Made by a program: the position numbers and the translations under genes. Shown in pieces: positions 17,371-28,059 of a stretch of DNA of 64,000 nt; position 1 is the first letter of the stretch, and each line of letters begins with the position of its first letter. The stretch comes from Pandoraea pulmonicola (GTDB lineage: Bacteria; Pseudomonadota; Gammaproteobacteria; Burkholderiales; Burkholderiaceae), in contig NZ_CP010310.2 in assembly GCF_000815105.2 (NCBI RefSeq), positions 1,736,001 to 1,800,000 on the forward strand, written 5' to 3'. The notes below the pieces were generated by a model. The model was not told where the DNA came from and ran no database searches. It saw only the letters and a list, made by a program, of their open reading frames with translations.

Positions 17371-18233
17371 AACACGTCCAGAACGTGTTGCGTGGAACGC
17401 TCAACGTGCCCTGAACGATGTGCGATGCCGAGCCGACGCCACAGCATCGGGCGTAGCGGGCGCATGACAATCCGGCTGTCGTGCAATGGCATCGTGGCCT
17501 CATGGGGCAGGAGCGCTGCACCGTAACCTGCCGCTACCAGACTCTTGATCGCATCGTTGTAGTTGAGCTGTATGCGCGGGGCAGGATGGTGTCCCGCGCT
17601 CGCGAACCACTCCGCGGTCAGACGCGAGAGACGCGTGGTTGCGTCATTGAGGATGAGCGGTTGGGCGGCGAGCCATTCGGGCGTGACGCGGGCCGGACAC
17701 CGCCAATGCGCCGGCACGAAGGCCATCACGGGGTCGCGGCGCCATGGCTTGATCACGAGTCCGGCCACCGGCGGCTGAGGCAGCGCGATCAGCCCGACGT
17801 CCAGCGTCCCATCCACCAGTCGGGACAGGGTTTCCTGCGAAGTGAGCACCGCAATCTGAATGTCGATGGCGGGATGGTGCTCGCGCAGGACCTCTAGCGC
17901 TTGCGGCAGCAGGTGCGCGATCACGCCTGTGGATGCGCTCAGACGCACACGCCCTTCGAGCCCTTCCACCTGGCGTTGAATATCGTCCAACGCCTGCTCC
18001 GCGTCGGCCAGCAGTCGGCGCGCGCGCTCCACCAGTACTTCGCCTATCGCCGTCGGCCCCACATGTCCGCGTTTGCGCGACAGGAGCGGAGCCCCAATGC
18101 GGTCTTCGAGTTCGGCGATGTGGAGGCTGACCGTTGGCGGCGCCAGGTGCAATGCTCGCGCCGCATCGGCAAATGAGCCCCGGTCGGTGACGGCGACCAG
18201 AGTGCGCAAGCGGTCCAGGCTGATTTCTCGCAT
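17349..18233 (-). CDS. LysR-family regulator
   Basis: 294 residues. HTH at about 4-62 (ISLDRLRTLVAVTDRGSFADAARALHLAPPTVSLHIAELE), then a periplasmic-binding-like effector domain from about residue 90. It diverges from argC over 138 bp, the usual arrangement for a LysR regulator and its target, and the intergenic stretch has an AT-rich GTTAACG-TTATGAAATTC section. It lies upstream of the small frame and the methyltransferase and may be co-transcribed with them. Confidence 0.88.
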   Translation of the reverse strand: MREISLDRLRTLVAVTDRGSFADAARALHLAPPTVSLHIAELEDRIGAPLLSRKRGHVGPTAIGEVLVERARRLLADAEQALDDIQRQVEGLEGRVRLSASTGVIAHLLPQALEVLREHHPAIDIQIAVLTSQETLSRLVDGTLDVGLIALPQPPVAGLVIKPWRRDPVMAFVPAHWRCPARVTPEWLAAQPLILNDATTRLSRLTAEWFASAGHHPAPRIQLNYNDAIKSLVAAGYGAALLPHEATMPLHDSRIVMRPLRPMLWRRLGIAHRSGHVERSTQHVLDVLWDLRVA

Positions 18234-18371
18234 GGGGGCGTCCAGATTCAGAAAAACTGAATGTTAACGTTATGAAATTCAACTTTCTCTATTCTAACCG
18301 TCCGTGCAACATGGAAGTTCGTTTTCCCGTTTTCTCCTGTTACCACTCACAGTCAGCGGAGTCATCCACGA

Positions 18372-19301
18372 ATGAGCTCTCCCATGGTTTTCATCGACGG
18401 CGATCAGGGCACCACCGGGCTGCTGATCCACGAACGGCTGCGCAGCCGGACCGACATCAGACTGTTCACGCTTGCCGCTGCGGAGCGCAAGGATTCGCGG
18501 CGTCGCGCAGAAGCCATCAACGCCTGCGACATCGCCATCCTCTGCTTGCCCGATGCCGCCGCGCGTGAGGCAGTGGACGCCATTGTCAATCCTGCCGTCC
18601 GGGTTATCGACGCAAGCTCCGCCCACCGCACGCACCCGGACTGGACTTACGGTTTTCCGGAAATGACGCCGGGGCAAGCCGAGCGAATCGCGAACGGACG
18701 TCGGGTCACCAATCCCGGTTGCTACCCGACCGGTGCCGTCGGCCTGCTGCGCCCACTGGTGCAGGCTGGGCTCATACCGGGCGAGTACCCGATCAGCATT
18801 CATGCGGTATCCGGCTACTCCGGACGCGGGCGCGCAGGCGTGGAAGCGTATGAGGGGCCGGGAGCCGTCAACGCACCTTCATACCAGGTGTATGGGCTGG
18901 AACTCGCGCACAAACACGCCCCGGAGATCCAGCAGCACGCCGGGCTCGCGCAGCGTCCCATCTTCACCCCTGCGTATGGGGCATTCCGCCAGGGCATCGT
19001 GCTGACGGTACCCCTGGCGTTGCGGTTGCTCTCGCCGGGCGTCGATGGCGCCGCGTTGCACGCGTGCCTCGCACGCCACTATGCCGAGGTGGCCCACGTA
19101 CGTGTCTTGCCATTGCAGGAATCATGCGCCTTGAAACACCTGGATCCGCAAGCGCTGAACGGAACGAACGACATGTGCCTAAGCGTCTTTCCCAACGAGG
19201 AGCATGGGCATGTCCTGCTGTCCGCGGTTTTCGACAATCTTGGCAAAGGCGCATCCGGCGCGGTGGTTCAGAACCTGAACCTGATGCTCGCGCGGCAATA
19301 G
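18372..19301 (+). CDS. argC: N-acetyl-gamma-glutamyl-phosphate reductase, short type
   Basis: 309 residues, the short (type 2) form of ArgC, which reduces N-acetylglutamyl phosphate to the semialdehyde with NADPH in arginine synthesis. IDGDQGTTG is the nucleotide-binding loop, C117 in NPGCYPTG is the catalytic cysteine, and [10 protein letters not shown] is conserved. No other arginine gene is nearby, and it faces a LysR gene, so it may be a second, regulated copy. The ATG at 18372 is used; 18384 is possible. Confidence 0.92.
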   Translation: MSSPMVFIDGDQGTTGLLIHERLRSRTDIRLFTLAAAERKDSRRRAEAINACDIAILCLPDAAAREAVDAIVNPAVRVIDASSAHRTHPDWTYGFPEMTPGQAERIANGRRVTNPGCYPTGAVGLLRPLVQAGLIPGEYPISIHAVSGYSGRGRAGVEAYEGPGAVNAPSYQVYGLELAHKHAPEIQQHAGLAQRPIFTPAYGAFRQGIVLTVPLALRLLSPGVDGAALHACLARHYAEVAHVRVLPLQESCALKHLDPQALNGTNDMCLSVFPNEEHGHVLLSAVFDNLGKGASGAVVQNLNLMLARQ

Positions 19302-19474
19302 TGGACCGACGGTTCGAGCCTACGTTCGGCAGCCCTCCGATGCCACCGATTCCTGGCAATCCGGCCAGGGTTGTCGAATGTCTCGTACAGATGGCTTAGA
19401 ATGGCCGCTCTCGAAAGAACCGTCATGGCCGCAGCCGTGAAGGGCTTTCATTCTTGCAACCAAGTGTGGCGAAG

Positions 19475-20386
19475 ATGAGCGAGCCTTTCATTTCTCTATG
19501 CCCGGAGATCACTCGGGCAAACGCGCTGAATTTGATGGATTGGTTGGAAGACGAAAGCGTCGTCCGCTATCTGAGCGATTCGCGTCATGTCTCCCGTTTC
19601 ATCGAACAAGTCGTCGATCGCGTTCAGTTGCCGATCCTGACGCATCTATTCAACCAGGGCGGGCGGTTCTTCATGGCCTATGACCGGCACGACGAACCTG
19701 TGGGATTCGTGCGTCTCGTCAAGACAGGTTCGGACTGTGAAATCGTTCTGGTCATCGGAAACCGCGATAACTGGGGCCGCAGGCTCGGCGCCAGCGCCTT
19801 GCGCGAAGGCATGAAGCTCGCCTTCTTCGATATGCGCGCCGAGAGACTCGTCGCCAAAATCCATGCAGACAACACGCGCTCGCTGAAGGCCTTTCTGCGC
19901 TGCGGCTTCGTGCCCGATAGCGAAACGCCCACGCTGAAGTCATATGCGATGACCTCGGCCCGTTATCTCCAGCGCCTGCGCGAAGGCGCTCTGGGCGACA
20001 CCTCAGAAATCCACATCACGGAAATCGACCTGGCCCGGCTCAGGCGTCTGGTTGCGCTCGAGCAAGGCCCGGATGTGGTCGAACTGGAGCACGAGATCGA
20101 ACGCGCCACCGTCGTCGATGCGCGACAGGTGGCGCGCAGCGTCGTCACGATGAACTCCAGGGCTTTGCTGCATCTGGACGACGAAGAGAGGGAAGTGGCC
20201 CTCGTCTACCCACAAGACGCGGACGGCACTGCAGGGAAGATCTCGATTTGCTCCGACGTCGGCTCCGCGATTCTGGGCTACAAGGAGGGCGACGCCATCG
20301 ACTGGCGGATTCAGGACCGGACCCGCCGTATCTCGATCGAGAAAGTGCTTTACCAGCCGGAAGCCGCGGGCGACTTCCACCTGTAG
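19475..20386 (+). CDS. Fusion of GNAT acetyltransferase and Rnk-type regulator
   Basis: 303 residues in two domains. Residues 1 to about 170 form a GNAT acetyltransferase (FMAYDRHDEPVGFVRLV, IVLVIGNRDNWGRRLGASAL with the acetyl-CoA R-x-x-G-x-G/A-like loop, then NTRSLKAFLRCGF). Residues about 175-300 match Rnk/GreA-GreB C-terminal proteins: IDLARLRRLVALE, VTMNSRALLHLDDEEREVALVYPQDAD, SDVGSAILGYKEGDAIDWRI. Rnk acts on RNA polymerase or nucleoside diphosphate kinase expression. The fusion suggests an acetyltransferase delivered to the transcription machinery. ATG 19475 is chosen; a TTG at 19454 is less likely. A terminator follows. Confidence 0.8.
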   Translation: MSEPFISLCPEITRANALNLMDWLEDESVVRYLSDSRHVSRFIEQVVDRVQLPILTHLFNQGGRFFMAYDRHDEPVGFVRLVKTGSDCEIVLVIGNRDNWGRRLGASALREGMKLAFFDMRAERLVAKIHADNTRSLKAFLRCGFVPDSETPTLKSYAMTSARYLQRLREGALGDTSEIHITEIDLARLRRLVALEQGPDVVELEHEIERATVVDARQVARSVVTMNSRALLHLDDEEREVALVYPQDADGTAGKISICSDVGSAILGYKEGDAIDWRIQDRTRRISIEKVLYQPEAAGDFHL

Positions 20387-20448
20387 GTTCGCGAACCGCA
20401 GAGCCGGTCCCCGGCTGCGTCATTATGTCGCGATGTATGGAATATGCG

Positions 20449-20478
20449 TTTGCGTAGGATTCGAAACGCAAATTTTTT
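20449..20478 (+). terminator. Intrinsic terminator after the GNAT-Rnk gene
   Basis: TTTGCGT (20449-20455) pairs with ACGCAAA (20466-20472), followed by six T residues. It lies 62 bp after the stop and 22 bp before cyoA, so it also marks where the cyo transcript must begin or be attenuated. Confidence 0.7.
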
Positions 20479-20499
20479 ATCCATACATTGAGGCTTTAA

Positions 20500-21582
20500 A
20501 TGTCCATGCATAACGTCTCGCCCGCCGTTGCCGGACGGGCGGACACGACACCCGGCGCGCGCTGGCGCACGGGGTGCGCGCGCGCCGCGGCGCTCATGGC
20601 GATGATGCCGATGAGCGGCTGCACGCTGGAACTGCTCGATCCCAAGGGCAGCGTGGGCGAGCAGGAAAGGCATCTCATCCTGATCGCCCTCGGCGTCATG
20701 CTGCTCGTGGTCGTCCCCGTGATCGTGCTCACGCTGGTGTTCTTCTGGCGCTACCGCGAGACCAACACCGCCGCCAAGTACTCGCCCAAATGGGCTCACT
20801 CCACGAAGATCGAAGTGGTCGTGTGGACCATCCCCGTGATCATCGTCGTGTCGCTCGCCGTCATGATCTGGGAGACCACGCACAAGCTCGATCCCTACCG
20901 GCCGATCGAGCCCGTCGTGGCCGACAAGCCGCCGGTGCGCGTGGAAGTCGTCGCGCTCAACTGGAAGTGGCTCTTCATCTATCCGGACTATCACGTCGCC
21001 ACCGTCAACCGGCTCGTGCTTCCGGTCGACACGCCCGTGGAATTCAAGATCACGGCCGAATCGCTGATGAACGCATTCTTCATCCCGCAACTCGGCAGCA
21101 TGGTCTACGCCATGTCCGGCATGCAGACCAAGCTCCACCTGATTGCCAACGAGACCGGCACCTATGCCGGGATGTCGTCGGCCTACAGCGGTGCGGGGTT
21201 CTCCGATATGCACTTCAAGGCGCATGTGACCTCGCAGCCCGACTTCGACAAATGGGTGCGCGAGGCGCAGGCCGTACCCGACACGCTCGACGCGCCGACC
21301 TATGTCGCGCTCGAAAAGCCGGGCACCGGGGCGCCGGTGGCGATCTACGCCAACGTCATGCCGGGCCTTTTCGACGCCATCGTCGGCAAGTACATGGGGC
21401 CCATGGACGGCGCCACGCCGGGCATGCAGGCCTCGGGCCGCACACGCGGCACCCTGGACGACATCATCGCCGCCGCGAATTGCCGCGTGGACGGTCAACT
21501 GGATCGCCGCGCGTTGCTCGCGCAGCGTCCCGAGCGCGACGCCGGCGCCCAACCGGCCGCCCCGCGCGCGCTCACGGAGTAA
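20500..21582 (+). CDS. cyoA: Cytochrome bo3 ubiquinol oxidase subunit II
   Basis: 360 residues. A lipoprotein signal with lipobox MSGC (C41) is followed by two membrane helices (about 58-84 and 100-123) and the cupredoxin-like domain, with [23 protein letters not shown] and [13 protein letters not shown]. As in quinol oxidases the CuA ligands are absent. It is the first gene of cyoABCD; GAGG lies seven bases before the ATG. It helps shape the quinol site and anchors the complex in the inner membrane. Confidence 0.95.
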   Translation: MSMHNVSPAVAGRADTTPGARWRTGCARAAALMAMMPMSGCTLELLDPKGSVGEQERHLILIALGVMLLVVVPVIVLTLVFFWRYRETNTAAKYSPKWAHSTKIEVVVWTIPVIIVVSLAVMIWETTHKLDPYRPIEPVVADKPPVRVEVVALNWKWLFIYPDYHVATVNRLVLPVDTPVEFKITAESLMNAFFIPQLGSMVYAMSGMQTKLHLIANETGTYAGMSSAYSGAGFSDMHFKAHVTSQPDFDKWVREAQAVPDTLDAPTYVALEKPGTGAPVAIYANVMPGLFDAIVGKYMGPMDGATPGMQASGRTRGTLDDIIAAANCRVDGQLDRRALLAQRPERDAGAQPAAPRALTE

Positions 21583-21585
21583 GCC

Positions 21586-23592
21586 ATGTTCGGAAAACTC
21601 GATCTCGACGCCATCCCGCTGCACGAGCCCATCATCATGGGCACGCTCGCCGTGGTGCTTCTGGGCGGCGCGGCGCTGCTCGGCGCCATCACCTACTATC
21701 GCAAGTGGGGCTACCTCTGGACGGAGTGGATCACGTCCGTCGACCACAAGCGCATCGGCGTGATGTACATCGTCCTCGCGCTCGTCATGCTGCTGCGCGG
21801 TTTCGCCGACGCCATCATGATGCGCACGCAGCAGGCGATTGCCGCCGGCGGCGAGGCGGGCTACTTGCCGCCGCATCACTACGATCAGATCTTCACCGCG
21901 CACGGTGTGATCATGATCTTCTTCGTGGCCACGCCGCTCGTGCTCGGCCTGATGAACGTGATCGTGCCGCTGCAGATCGGCGCGCGCGACGTGGCGTTCC
22001 CTTTCGTGAACTCGCTCTCGTTCTGGCTCTCCGCCATGGGCGCCGTGCTGGTCATGATGTCCATGTTCGTCGGCGACTTCGCCGCAACGGGCTGGGTCGC
22101 GTATCCGCCGCTCTCCGAGCTCGGCTACAGCCCGACCGTGGGCGTCGATTACTACATCTGGTCGTTGCAGATATCGGGCCTGGGCACCACGCTCACCGGC
22201 ATCAACTTCATCGTGACCATCCTGCGCATGCGCGCGCCCGGCATGAACCTGATGAAGATGCCCGTGTTCACGTGGACCGCCCTCATCACGAACATCCTGA
22301 TCGTGGCCGTGTTCCCGGTGCTCACCGCCACGCTCGCGCTGCTCACGGCCGATCGCTATCTCGACATGCATTTCTTCACGAACGAACTTGGCGGCAATGC
22401 CATGATGTACGTGAACCTGATCTGGATCTGGGGCCACCCGGAGGTGTACATCCTGATCCTGCCGGCATTCGGGGCGTTCTCGGAAATCATCGCCACGTTC
22501 TCGCGCAAGCCGCTCTTCGGCTACACGTCGATGGTCTACGCCACGTCGTCGATCGGCATCCTGTCGTTCTTCGTGTGGCTGCACCATTTCTTCACGATGG
22601 GCTCGGGAGCCAACGTCAATGCCTTCTTCGGCATCATGACGACGATCATCTCCATTCCCACGGGCGTGAAGCTGTTCAACTGGCTGTTCACGATGTACCA
22701 GGGCCGCATTCGTTACCATTCGGCCACGCTCTGGACCATCGGCTTCATGGTCACGTTCGCCATCGGCGGCATGACCGGCGTGCTGCTCGCGGTGCCGGGC
22801 GCGGACTTCGTGCTGCACAACTCGCTCTTCCTCGTGGCGCACTTCCACAACGTGATCATCGGCGGCGTGGTGTTCGGTTGCCTCGCGGGCATCACGTTCT
22901 GGTTCCCGAAGGTCTTCGGCTTCACGCTCAACGAGCGCTGGGGCAAGATCTCCTTCGCCTGCTGGCTCGTCGGCTTCTACCTGGCATTCATGCCGCTTTA
23001 CGTGCTCGGCTTCAAGGGCATGACGCGTCGCATGAACCACTACGTGCAGCCCGATTGGCAGCCGTACCTGGTGGTGGCGATGGTGGGGGCGGCGCTCATC
23101 GGGCTGGGCATTCTGGCGTTCGGCGTGCAACTCGTCGTGAGCATTCGCGATCGCCAGGCCAATCGCGACATGACGGGGGATCCGTGGGATGCGCGCAGCC
23201 TGGAATGGGCCACGTCCTCGCCCGCGCCGTTCTACAACTTCGCCCACGTGCCGCGCATCGACTCGCTGGAGCAGCACTGGGACGACAAGGCGCGCGGCCT
23301 CGCCTGGCGCGAGCCGAAGCAGTACGAGGCCATTCACATGCCGCGCAACACCGGCACGGGTTTCATCGTCTCGGTCTTCAGCGCCATGATGTGCTTCGCC
23401 CTAGTGTGGCACATCTGGTGGCTGGCCGGCGCGAGCCTCGTCGCGACCATCGCCACGTTCCTGTGGCGCACGTACGACCGCGATGTCGATTACTTCGTGC
23501 CGGCGGCGCAAGTGGAGCGTATCGAACGCGCCCGCTTCGCCGACCTGCGTGCCGCGCGCGACGCGTCTCAATCTCTGCAAAAGGCCGCCTGA
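21586..23592 (+). CDS. cyoB: Cytochrome bo3 ubiquinol oxidase subunit I
   Basis: 668 residues, the catalytic subunit that reduces oxygen to water and pumps protons. It has the heme-copper oxidase core: [26 protein letters not shown] with a heme ligand histidine, [15 protein letters not shown] with the cross-linked His-Tyr pair at copper B, and [13 protein letters not shown]. The length and the extra terminal helices are those of CyoB. It starts three bases after cyoA and its stop overlaps the cyoC start (TGATG). Confidence 0.97.
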   Translation: MFGKLDLDAIPLHEPIIMGTLAVVLLGGAALLGAITYYRKWGYLWTEWITSVDHKRIGVMYIVLALVMLLRGFADAIMMRTQQAIAAGGEAGYLPPHHYDQIFTAHGVIMIFFVATPLVLGLMNVIVPLQIGARDVAFPFVNSLSFWLSAMGAVLVMMSMFVGDFAATGWVAYPPLSELGYSPTVGVDYYIWSLQISGLGTTLTGINFIVTILRMRAPGMNLMKMPVFTWTALITNILIVAVFPVLTATLALLTADRYLDMHFFTNELGGNAMMYVNLIWIWGHPEVYILILPAFGAFSEIIATFSRKPLFGYTSMVYATSSIGILSFFVWLHHFFTMGSGANVNAFFGIMTTIISIPTGVKLFNWLFTMYQGRIRYHSATLWTIGFMVTFAIGGMTGVLLAVPGADFVLHNSLFLVAHFHNVIIGGVVFGCLAGITFWFPKVFGFTLNERWGKISFACWLVGFYLAFMPLYVLGFKGMTRRMNHYVQPDWQPYLVVAMVGAALIGLGILAFGVQLVVSIRDRQANRDMTGDPWDARSLEWATSSPAPFYNFAHVPRIDSLEQHWDDKARGLAWREPKQYEAIHMPRNTGTGFIVSVFSAMMCFALVWHIWWLAGASLVATIATFLWRTYDRDVDYFVPAAQVERIERARFADLRAARDASQSLQKAA

Positions 23593-24227
23593 TGTCTCCG
23601 GCAACTCTCAATCCCGTACAAGGCCACGGCGCGCACGCGCCGGCGCACGATCACGCGCATGACCATCACGACGCCGGCGCGAACACGACGCTCGGTTTCT
23701 GGATCTACCTGATGAGCGATTGCCTCATCTTCTGCGTGCTGTTCGCCACGTTCGGCGTGCTCGTGCAGAACACCGCCGGCGGTCCGACCGGACGCGAGCT
23801 GTTCGAATTGCCGTTCGTGCTCGGCGAGACGATGCTGCTGCTGCTCTCGAGCTTCACGTTCGGACTGGCGTCGCTTTCGATGCGTCCGGGCAACGAGGCC
23901 ATCGTGCAGCGCTGGCTGTGGATCACGTTCGCGCTCGGCGCGGCGTTCGTCTCGATGGAGGTCTACGAGTTCTCGGCGCTCGTTCACGAGGGGGCTGGCC
24001 CGGGGCGCAGCGCCTTCCTGTCGGCGTTCTTCACGCTCGTGGGCACGCACGGTCTGCATGTGACGTGCGGCTTGCTGTGGCTCGTGGTGATGATCGACCA
24101 GATCCGTCGCTTCGGCTTCGATCCGGTGGTGCGACGCCGTCTGCAATGCCTGAGTCTGTTCTGGCACTTCCTGGATCTCGTCTGGATCTGTGTCTTCACC
24201 TTCGTTTATCTGCGGGAGTTCGTATGA
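23592..24227 (+). CDS. cyoC: Cytochrome bo3 ubiquinol oxidase subunit III
   Basis: 211 residues with five predicted membrane helices. The N-terminus is unusually histidine-rich ([18 protein letters not shown]), which is common in beta-proteobacterial Cyo[20 protein letters not shown] and the C-terminal [18 protein letters not shown] are family signatures. It overlaps cyoB by one base and cyoD by four. Confidence 0.95.
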   Translation: MSPATLNPVQGHGAHAPAHDHAHDHHDAGANTTLGFWIYLMSDCLIFCVLFATFGVLVQNTAGGPTGRELFELPFVLGETMLLLLSSFTFGLASLSMRPGNEAIVQRWLWITFALGAAFVSMEVYEFSALVHEGAGPGRSAFLSAFFTLVGTHGLHVTCGLLWLVVMIDQIRRFGFDPVVRRRLQCLSLFWHFLDLVWICVFTFVYLREFV

Positions 24228-24592
24228 CGAGCGCGCATGTCCACGAACACGCGCACGCATCGCACGGCACGCTGCGCGACTACGTGATCGGCTTCTTCCT
24301 GTCGCTCGCGCTGACGTTCGCTTCGTTCGGCGCGGTCATGCTCGGGCGGGTGCCCAAGGGCATGGGACTCGCGGCGATCGTCGTGCTGTGCGTCGCGCAA
24401 CTGATGGTGCAACTCGTGTACTTCCTGCATATCGGTGCAAAGCGCGGCCAGCGGCAGAATTCGGCGATCTTCCTGTGCACCGCGGGGCTCATCGCCATCA
24501 TCGTGGCGGGCTCGCTCTGGGTGATGCATAACGCCAACACCAACATGATGCCCACGCACATGTCCATCGACCGGGCCAAGCTGCGCGATTGA
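24224..24592 (+). CDS. cyoD: Cytochrome bo3 ubiquinol oxidase subunit IV
   Basis: 122 residues, three membrane helices ([20 protein letters not shown], then [23 protein letters not shown], then [21 protein letters not shown]). It has the usual His-containing polar head ([11 protein letters not shown]). CyoD assists assembly of the copper B site. It overlaps cyoC by four bases (ATGA); its stop lies two bases before a LysR gene. No cyoE is present here. Confidence 0.93.
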   Translation: MTSAHVHEHAHASHGTLRDYVIGFFLSLALTFASFGAVMLGRVPKGMGLAAIVVLCVAQLMVQLVYFLHIGAKRGQRQNSAIFLCTAGLIAIIVAGSLWVMHNANTNMMPTHMSIDRAKLRD

Positions 24593-24594
24593 TC

Positions 24595-25524
24595 ATGGAT
24601 CGCCTCAAATGCATGGAGGTGTTCGTGCAGGTGGTGCGCGCCGGAAGCCTGTCGGCGGGCGCGGCGGCCTGCGCGATGTCGACGGTGACGGCGGCGCGTC
24701 ACGTGCAGGCGCTCGAGGCGCGGCTCGGCCAGCCGCTGCTGCGACGCAGTGGGCGCAGGCAGGTGCCGACCGAGCTCGGCCAGCGCTATTTCACCGAATG
24801 TGCGGAGGTGCTGGCGCGGGTCGAGAACGCCGACGCGCTGGGCGACGGGGGAACGCGCGCATCGACGCGTTCGCGCGCGGTCGGCCAGCTTCGCGTGAGT
24901 GCCCCGACGACGATGGGCGCCCATCTGCTGATGCCGCTCTTTGCAGATTATTTGCAGACGCACCCGGACGTCGCGCTCGATCTCGCGCTCAAGGATCGCG
25001 CAGTCGATCTGGAGGAGGAGGGCATTCACGCCGCGTTCCAGGCGGGTGGGCTGCCCGAGCCCGGGCTGGTGGCGCACACGTTGCGCGGCGTGACGCGAAT
25101 GGCCTGCGCATCGCCCGACTATCTCGCGCGGCGCGGTGTGCCGCGGCAACCGGCCGATCTGGCGGGGCACGATTGCCTCGGCTTTCGCTACGACGATCTA
25201 CAAGGTGGCTGGCGTTTCGATCATGAGGGCGGGAGCGGTGCTGGCGCTGCGCGCGACGCGCGGCTCATCGCCCACAACCCGCTCGCGCAGTTGCAGGCGG
25301 CGGTGCACGGCATGGGCATCGCGTTGCTGCCGGAGTATCTGCTGGCCCCCGAGGTCGCCGCCGGACGGCTGGTGCGCGTGCTCGAAGCGGATGCGCAATG
25401 GAGTGAGCCGATGCATCTCGTGCATCTGGCAGGACGCTACGTGTCGTCCAAGCTGGAGGACTTCGTGCGCTACATGGTCGAGCGGCTCGGGCCGGACGCC
25501 GGTTCGGCGACAACGCCCGCCTGA
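24595..25524 (+). CDS. LysR-family regulator downstream of cyoD
   Basis: About 309 residues: MDRLKCMEVFVQVVRAGSLSAGAAACAMSTVTAARHVQALE is the winged HTH, followed by an effector domain of the type with VGQLRVSAPTTMGAHLLMPLF. It starts two bases after the cyoD stop (TGATCATG), so it is probably on the cyo transcript. That is an unusual place for a LysR gene and may mean oxidase-linked control, or simple hitch-hiking. Confidence 0.87.
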   Translation: MDRLKCMEVFVQVVRAGSLSAGAAACAMSTVTAARHVQALEARLGQPLLRRSGRRQVPTELGQRYFTECAEVLARVENADALGDGGTRASTRSRAVGQLRVSAPTTMGAHLLMPLFADYLQTHPDVALDLALKDRAVDLEEEGIHAAFQAGGLPEPGLVAHTLRGVTRMACASPDYLARRGVPRQPADLAGHDCLGFRYDDLQGGWRFDHEGGSGAGAARDARLIAHNPLAQLQAAVHGMGIALLPEYLLAPEVAAGRLVRVLEADAQWSEPMHLVHLAGRYVSSKLEDFVRYMVERLGPDAGSATTPA

Positions 25525-25573
25525 GCGGGCCGGGATGGCTGTCGTGGTGAGGGCGTGGGAGTGCCGCGCAGCG

Positions 25574-26737
25574 CTACGTCGCCGCGGCACCTCCTTCTTC
25601 CGGTCGCTCTCCTGTGAGCAGATAGCGCATGAGGTCGGCCACCGGGCGTATGCGCTCGCCGAACGGCAGCGGGTCGCGGCCGCGGAAAAACAGGCCGCGC
25701 GCCACGTCGCCACGCACGGCCTGCGCGAGCTTCAGGTCGATGCAGAACTGCCCGATGCGCGCGACGCCGTCGCGCAGCCCGCATGCCTGCAGGCAGTCGA
25801 ATCCCTCCAGGCAGGCGCGGACCTTCGCCTTCGCCTGCAGTGCCGTCTCTCGTGACAGGTATTTCCTGAGCCAGGGCGTCAGCACGGCGCGCGCCGGCAA
25901 TCCCGCCACGCTGGTGAATTCGGCAATATCCTCAGGGCGCGCGCTCGCGAGCACTTGCTTGAACGCCGGATGGGCATCCGATTCTTCCGTAACGGCGAAC
26001 GCCGTGCCGAGTTGGACCCCGGCCGCACCTCGCGCGAGCCAGTGCCGAACCTGCTCATGCCGATGGATGCCGCCGGCCACGATAAGCGGCACGCTGGCCC
26101 AGTCGATGCCGAGCGTCGCGTAAATCTCGCGGCACTCCGCGAGCACGCGCTCGAACGAGAAGCGGGCGTCGCCGAGATCCTCGATGCGCGACGCGCCAAG
26201 GTGCCCGCCCGCATGCGCCGGATGTTCGATGACGATGGCGTCGGGCAGTCGGCCCTTTTTCATCCACTTGCGCAGCACGAGACTCACACCGCGCGAATCC
26301 GACAGGATCGGGATCAGCGCGACGTGGGGATGCGATGCCGTGAGTTCCGGCAGATCGAGCGGCAGCCCCGCGCCCATGACGATGGCCTCGGCCCCGCTCT
26401 CGCATGCCTGACGCACCAGTGACGCATGTGCGCTCACCGCCTTCATGACATTTACCGCCACGAGTCCATGGCCGTCCGCAATCGTTTTTGCCGCCCGGAT
26501 TTCCCGATCGAGAGCGATCAGATTGACCGCTTCGATGGCTGCCTTGTCGCGGCTGCCTTCCACCTGCGCGAGCAAATCGGGGTGATGGTGGCGCAGATCG
26601 ATACTGGCGATCGTGCCCATGCCGTTGTGGCGCGCCACGGCGCCCGCCAAGCGGTGCGCGGAGATACCGATTCCCATGCCGCCCTGTACCACCGGCACCA
26701 GCCGGCGGCCGGCCAGCGTCAGCCATTGCTCTTCCAT
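25574..26737 (-). CDS. Nitronate monooxygenase family flavoenzyme
   Basis: 387 residues, a TIM-barrel FMN enzyme of the nitronate monooxygenase (2-nitropropane dioxygenase) family. PVVQGGMGIGISAHRLAGAVARHNGMGTI opens the barrel; EAIVMGAGLPLDLPEL, AIVIEHPAHAGGHLG and LIVAGGIHRHEQV are the FMN-binding signatures. It oxidises alkyl nitronates or related compounds. The C-terminal extension with four cysteines (ACLEGFDCLQACGLRDG, then FCIDL) could bind metal or be structural. It is convergent with the LysR gene. Confidence 0.85.
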   Translation of the reverse strand: MEEQWLTLAGRRLVPVVQGGMGIGISAHRLAGAVARHNGMGTIASIDLRHHHPDLLAQVEGSRDKAAIEAVNLIALDREIRAAKTIADGHGLVAVNVMKAVSAHASLVRQACESGAEAIVMGAGLPLDLPELTASHPHVALIPILSDSRGVSLVLRKWMKKGRLPDAIVIEHPAHAGGHLGASRIEDLGDARFSFERVLAECREIYATLGIDWASVPLIVAGGIHRHEQVRHWLARGAAGVQLGTAFAVTEESDAHPAFKQVLASARPEDIAEFTSVAGLPARAVLTPWLRKYLSRETALQAKAKVRACLEGFDCLQACGLRDGVARIGQFCIDLKLAQAVRGDVARGLFFRGRDPLPFGERIRPVADLMRYLLTGERPEEGGAAAT

Positions 26738-26856
26738 GTCTATTCCGTTCGTCGAAGTTTGCGCAGGCCGCTTGCTTCGCGCTTGCGCATACGTGAACGG
26801 CAGTCTGACACCGGCCCGACGAACGATCCTTGCGATGGGTCAAGTGCGCCGGGCGC

Positions 26857-27885
26857 TCAGGCGGGGTCGCCCGTGCGACATGACGTCGCAGTCGACGCCG
26901 CCGACGCCGCCGACGCCACTTTCGACCGCCCATTCGACCGCCCATTCGACGGCACGGTGCCGAGGGCGATGCCGCCAACGATAAGGGCAAGCGCCATCCA
27001 GACGTCCGCACCGAGCGATTCCCGCAGCATGAGCGCCGACGCCAGCGTGCCGACCACCGGTACGCCCAGCAGCCCCAGCGACGTCACGCCGGCGGGCAAT
27101 TGACGCGTGACGATACCGGCCAGCCAGTATGCGATACCGCCGCCGCCGATTCCGCCATACGCGAGCAACCCGGAGAACCCGGCCCAGCCGGTCACGCGCG
27201 GCGCCCCGTCGACCACGGCAGCCAATGTGCACATGACCACGCTCGCGAGCAGTAATTGCCACGGGCTCAACTCGAACGGCCCGTTGACCCAGCGGTGCGC
27301 CCGCATATGTACGATGGCCATCGCCCACACGAAGGCCGACACCAGCACGAGCGCGTTGCCGAAGATCGCGTTGCCGTCGCGCCAGTCGAACGCCAGCGGG
27401 TTGAACATCACCCCGAGCCCGACGAGGCCGCACGCAAGGCCGAGCAGGCGCTGCGGCGTGAGCGTCTCGCCGAGCCAGAGCCGCGCGGCGGGCATCACCC
27501 ACAGCGGGGTGGTGTAGGCGAGCACGGCCGAGCGGCCCGCGCTGACGTATTGCAGGCTCAGCGCCACGAGCAGGGAGAACGCCGTCATGTGCAGCAGTCC
27601 GACGCTCAGGATCACCGGCCAGTCGCCACGGCGCGGCAGCACGAGCCGCCGCGTGAGCGCGCAGATGACGAACAGCGTCAGCATGCCGATGGTCGCGCGC
27701 AACGCCGCGCTCCACCAAGGCGAGACGTGCGCGAGCAGCGCCTTGCTCACCGGCCAGTTCACGCCCCACGTCACGATCACGATGGCGAAGAGCAGGCCCG
27801 CATGCGAGCGCACGGGCGAGCGACGCGAGGCGGCGTGCTGAAGACTGTTGGGTAGGTTCACGTGCGCGGACTCCCGGAACGGCAT
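26857..27885 (-). CDS. DMT-superfamily (EamA) transporter
   Basis: About 342 residues with two EamA domains and ten predicted helices. It begins with LLFAIVIVTWGVNWPVSKALL, typical of metabolite exporters. ATG 27885 is preferred because upstream codons are proline/arginine-rich and not membrane-like; no strong ribosome site is seen. The C-terminus ends in a low-complexity serine/alanine run (SAASAASTATS). The substrate is unknown. Confidence 0.8.
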   Translation of the reverse strand: MPFRESAHVNLPNSLQHAASRRSPVRSHAGLLFAIVIVTWGVNWPVSKALLAHVSPWWSAALRATIGMLTLFVICALTRRLVLPRRGDWPVILSVGLLHMTAFSLLVALSLQYVSAGRSAVLAYTTPLWVMPAARLWLGETLTPQRLLGLACGLVGLGVMFNPLAFDWRDGNAIFGNALVLVSAFVWAMAIVHMRAHRWVNGPFELSPWQLLLASVVMCTLAAVVDGAPRVTGWAGFSGLLAYGGIGGGGIAYWLAGIVTRQLPAGVTSLGLLGVPVVGTLASALMLRESLGADVWMALALIVGGIALGTVPSNGRSNGRSKVASAASAASTATSCRTGDPA

Positions 27886-27997
27886 GGACGGCGTGGAGAG
27901 AGGGACGGGCGTTCCGTTCGGTGAGGCCGGGCGAGCGCGGTCGGGGAGCGGATGACGCGGTTCCGACAGGTTAGAGCAGGCGTGGAGGGGGGAGAAG

Positions 27998-28047
27998 CGC
28001 CAGACGCGACGCAATCGTTGGTGCCACGTAGCGTCCGGCGTCTGGCG
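27998..28047 (-). terminator. Long hairpin downstream of hpnC
   Basis: CGCCAGACGC (27998-28007) pairs with GCGTCTGGCG (28038-28047), and an inner GACGC/GCGTC pair lengthens the stem to about 15 bp with a two-base bulge. It starts 12 bp after the hpnC stop and is followed on the minus strand by CTTCTCCCC, so it is a plausible but U-poor terminator. Confidence 0.5.
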
Positions 28048-28059
28048 TTCGCGCCGTGT

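Noticed and set aside
20350..23337. A 995-codon frame antisense to cyoA and cyoB
   Set aside because: Extremely Arg/His/Glu-rich with no domain; it mirrors certain cyo genes.
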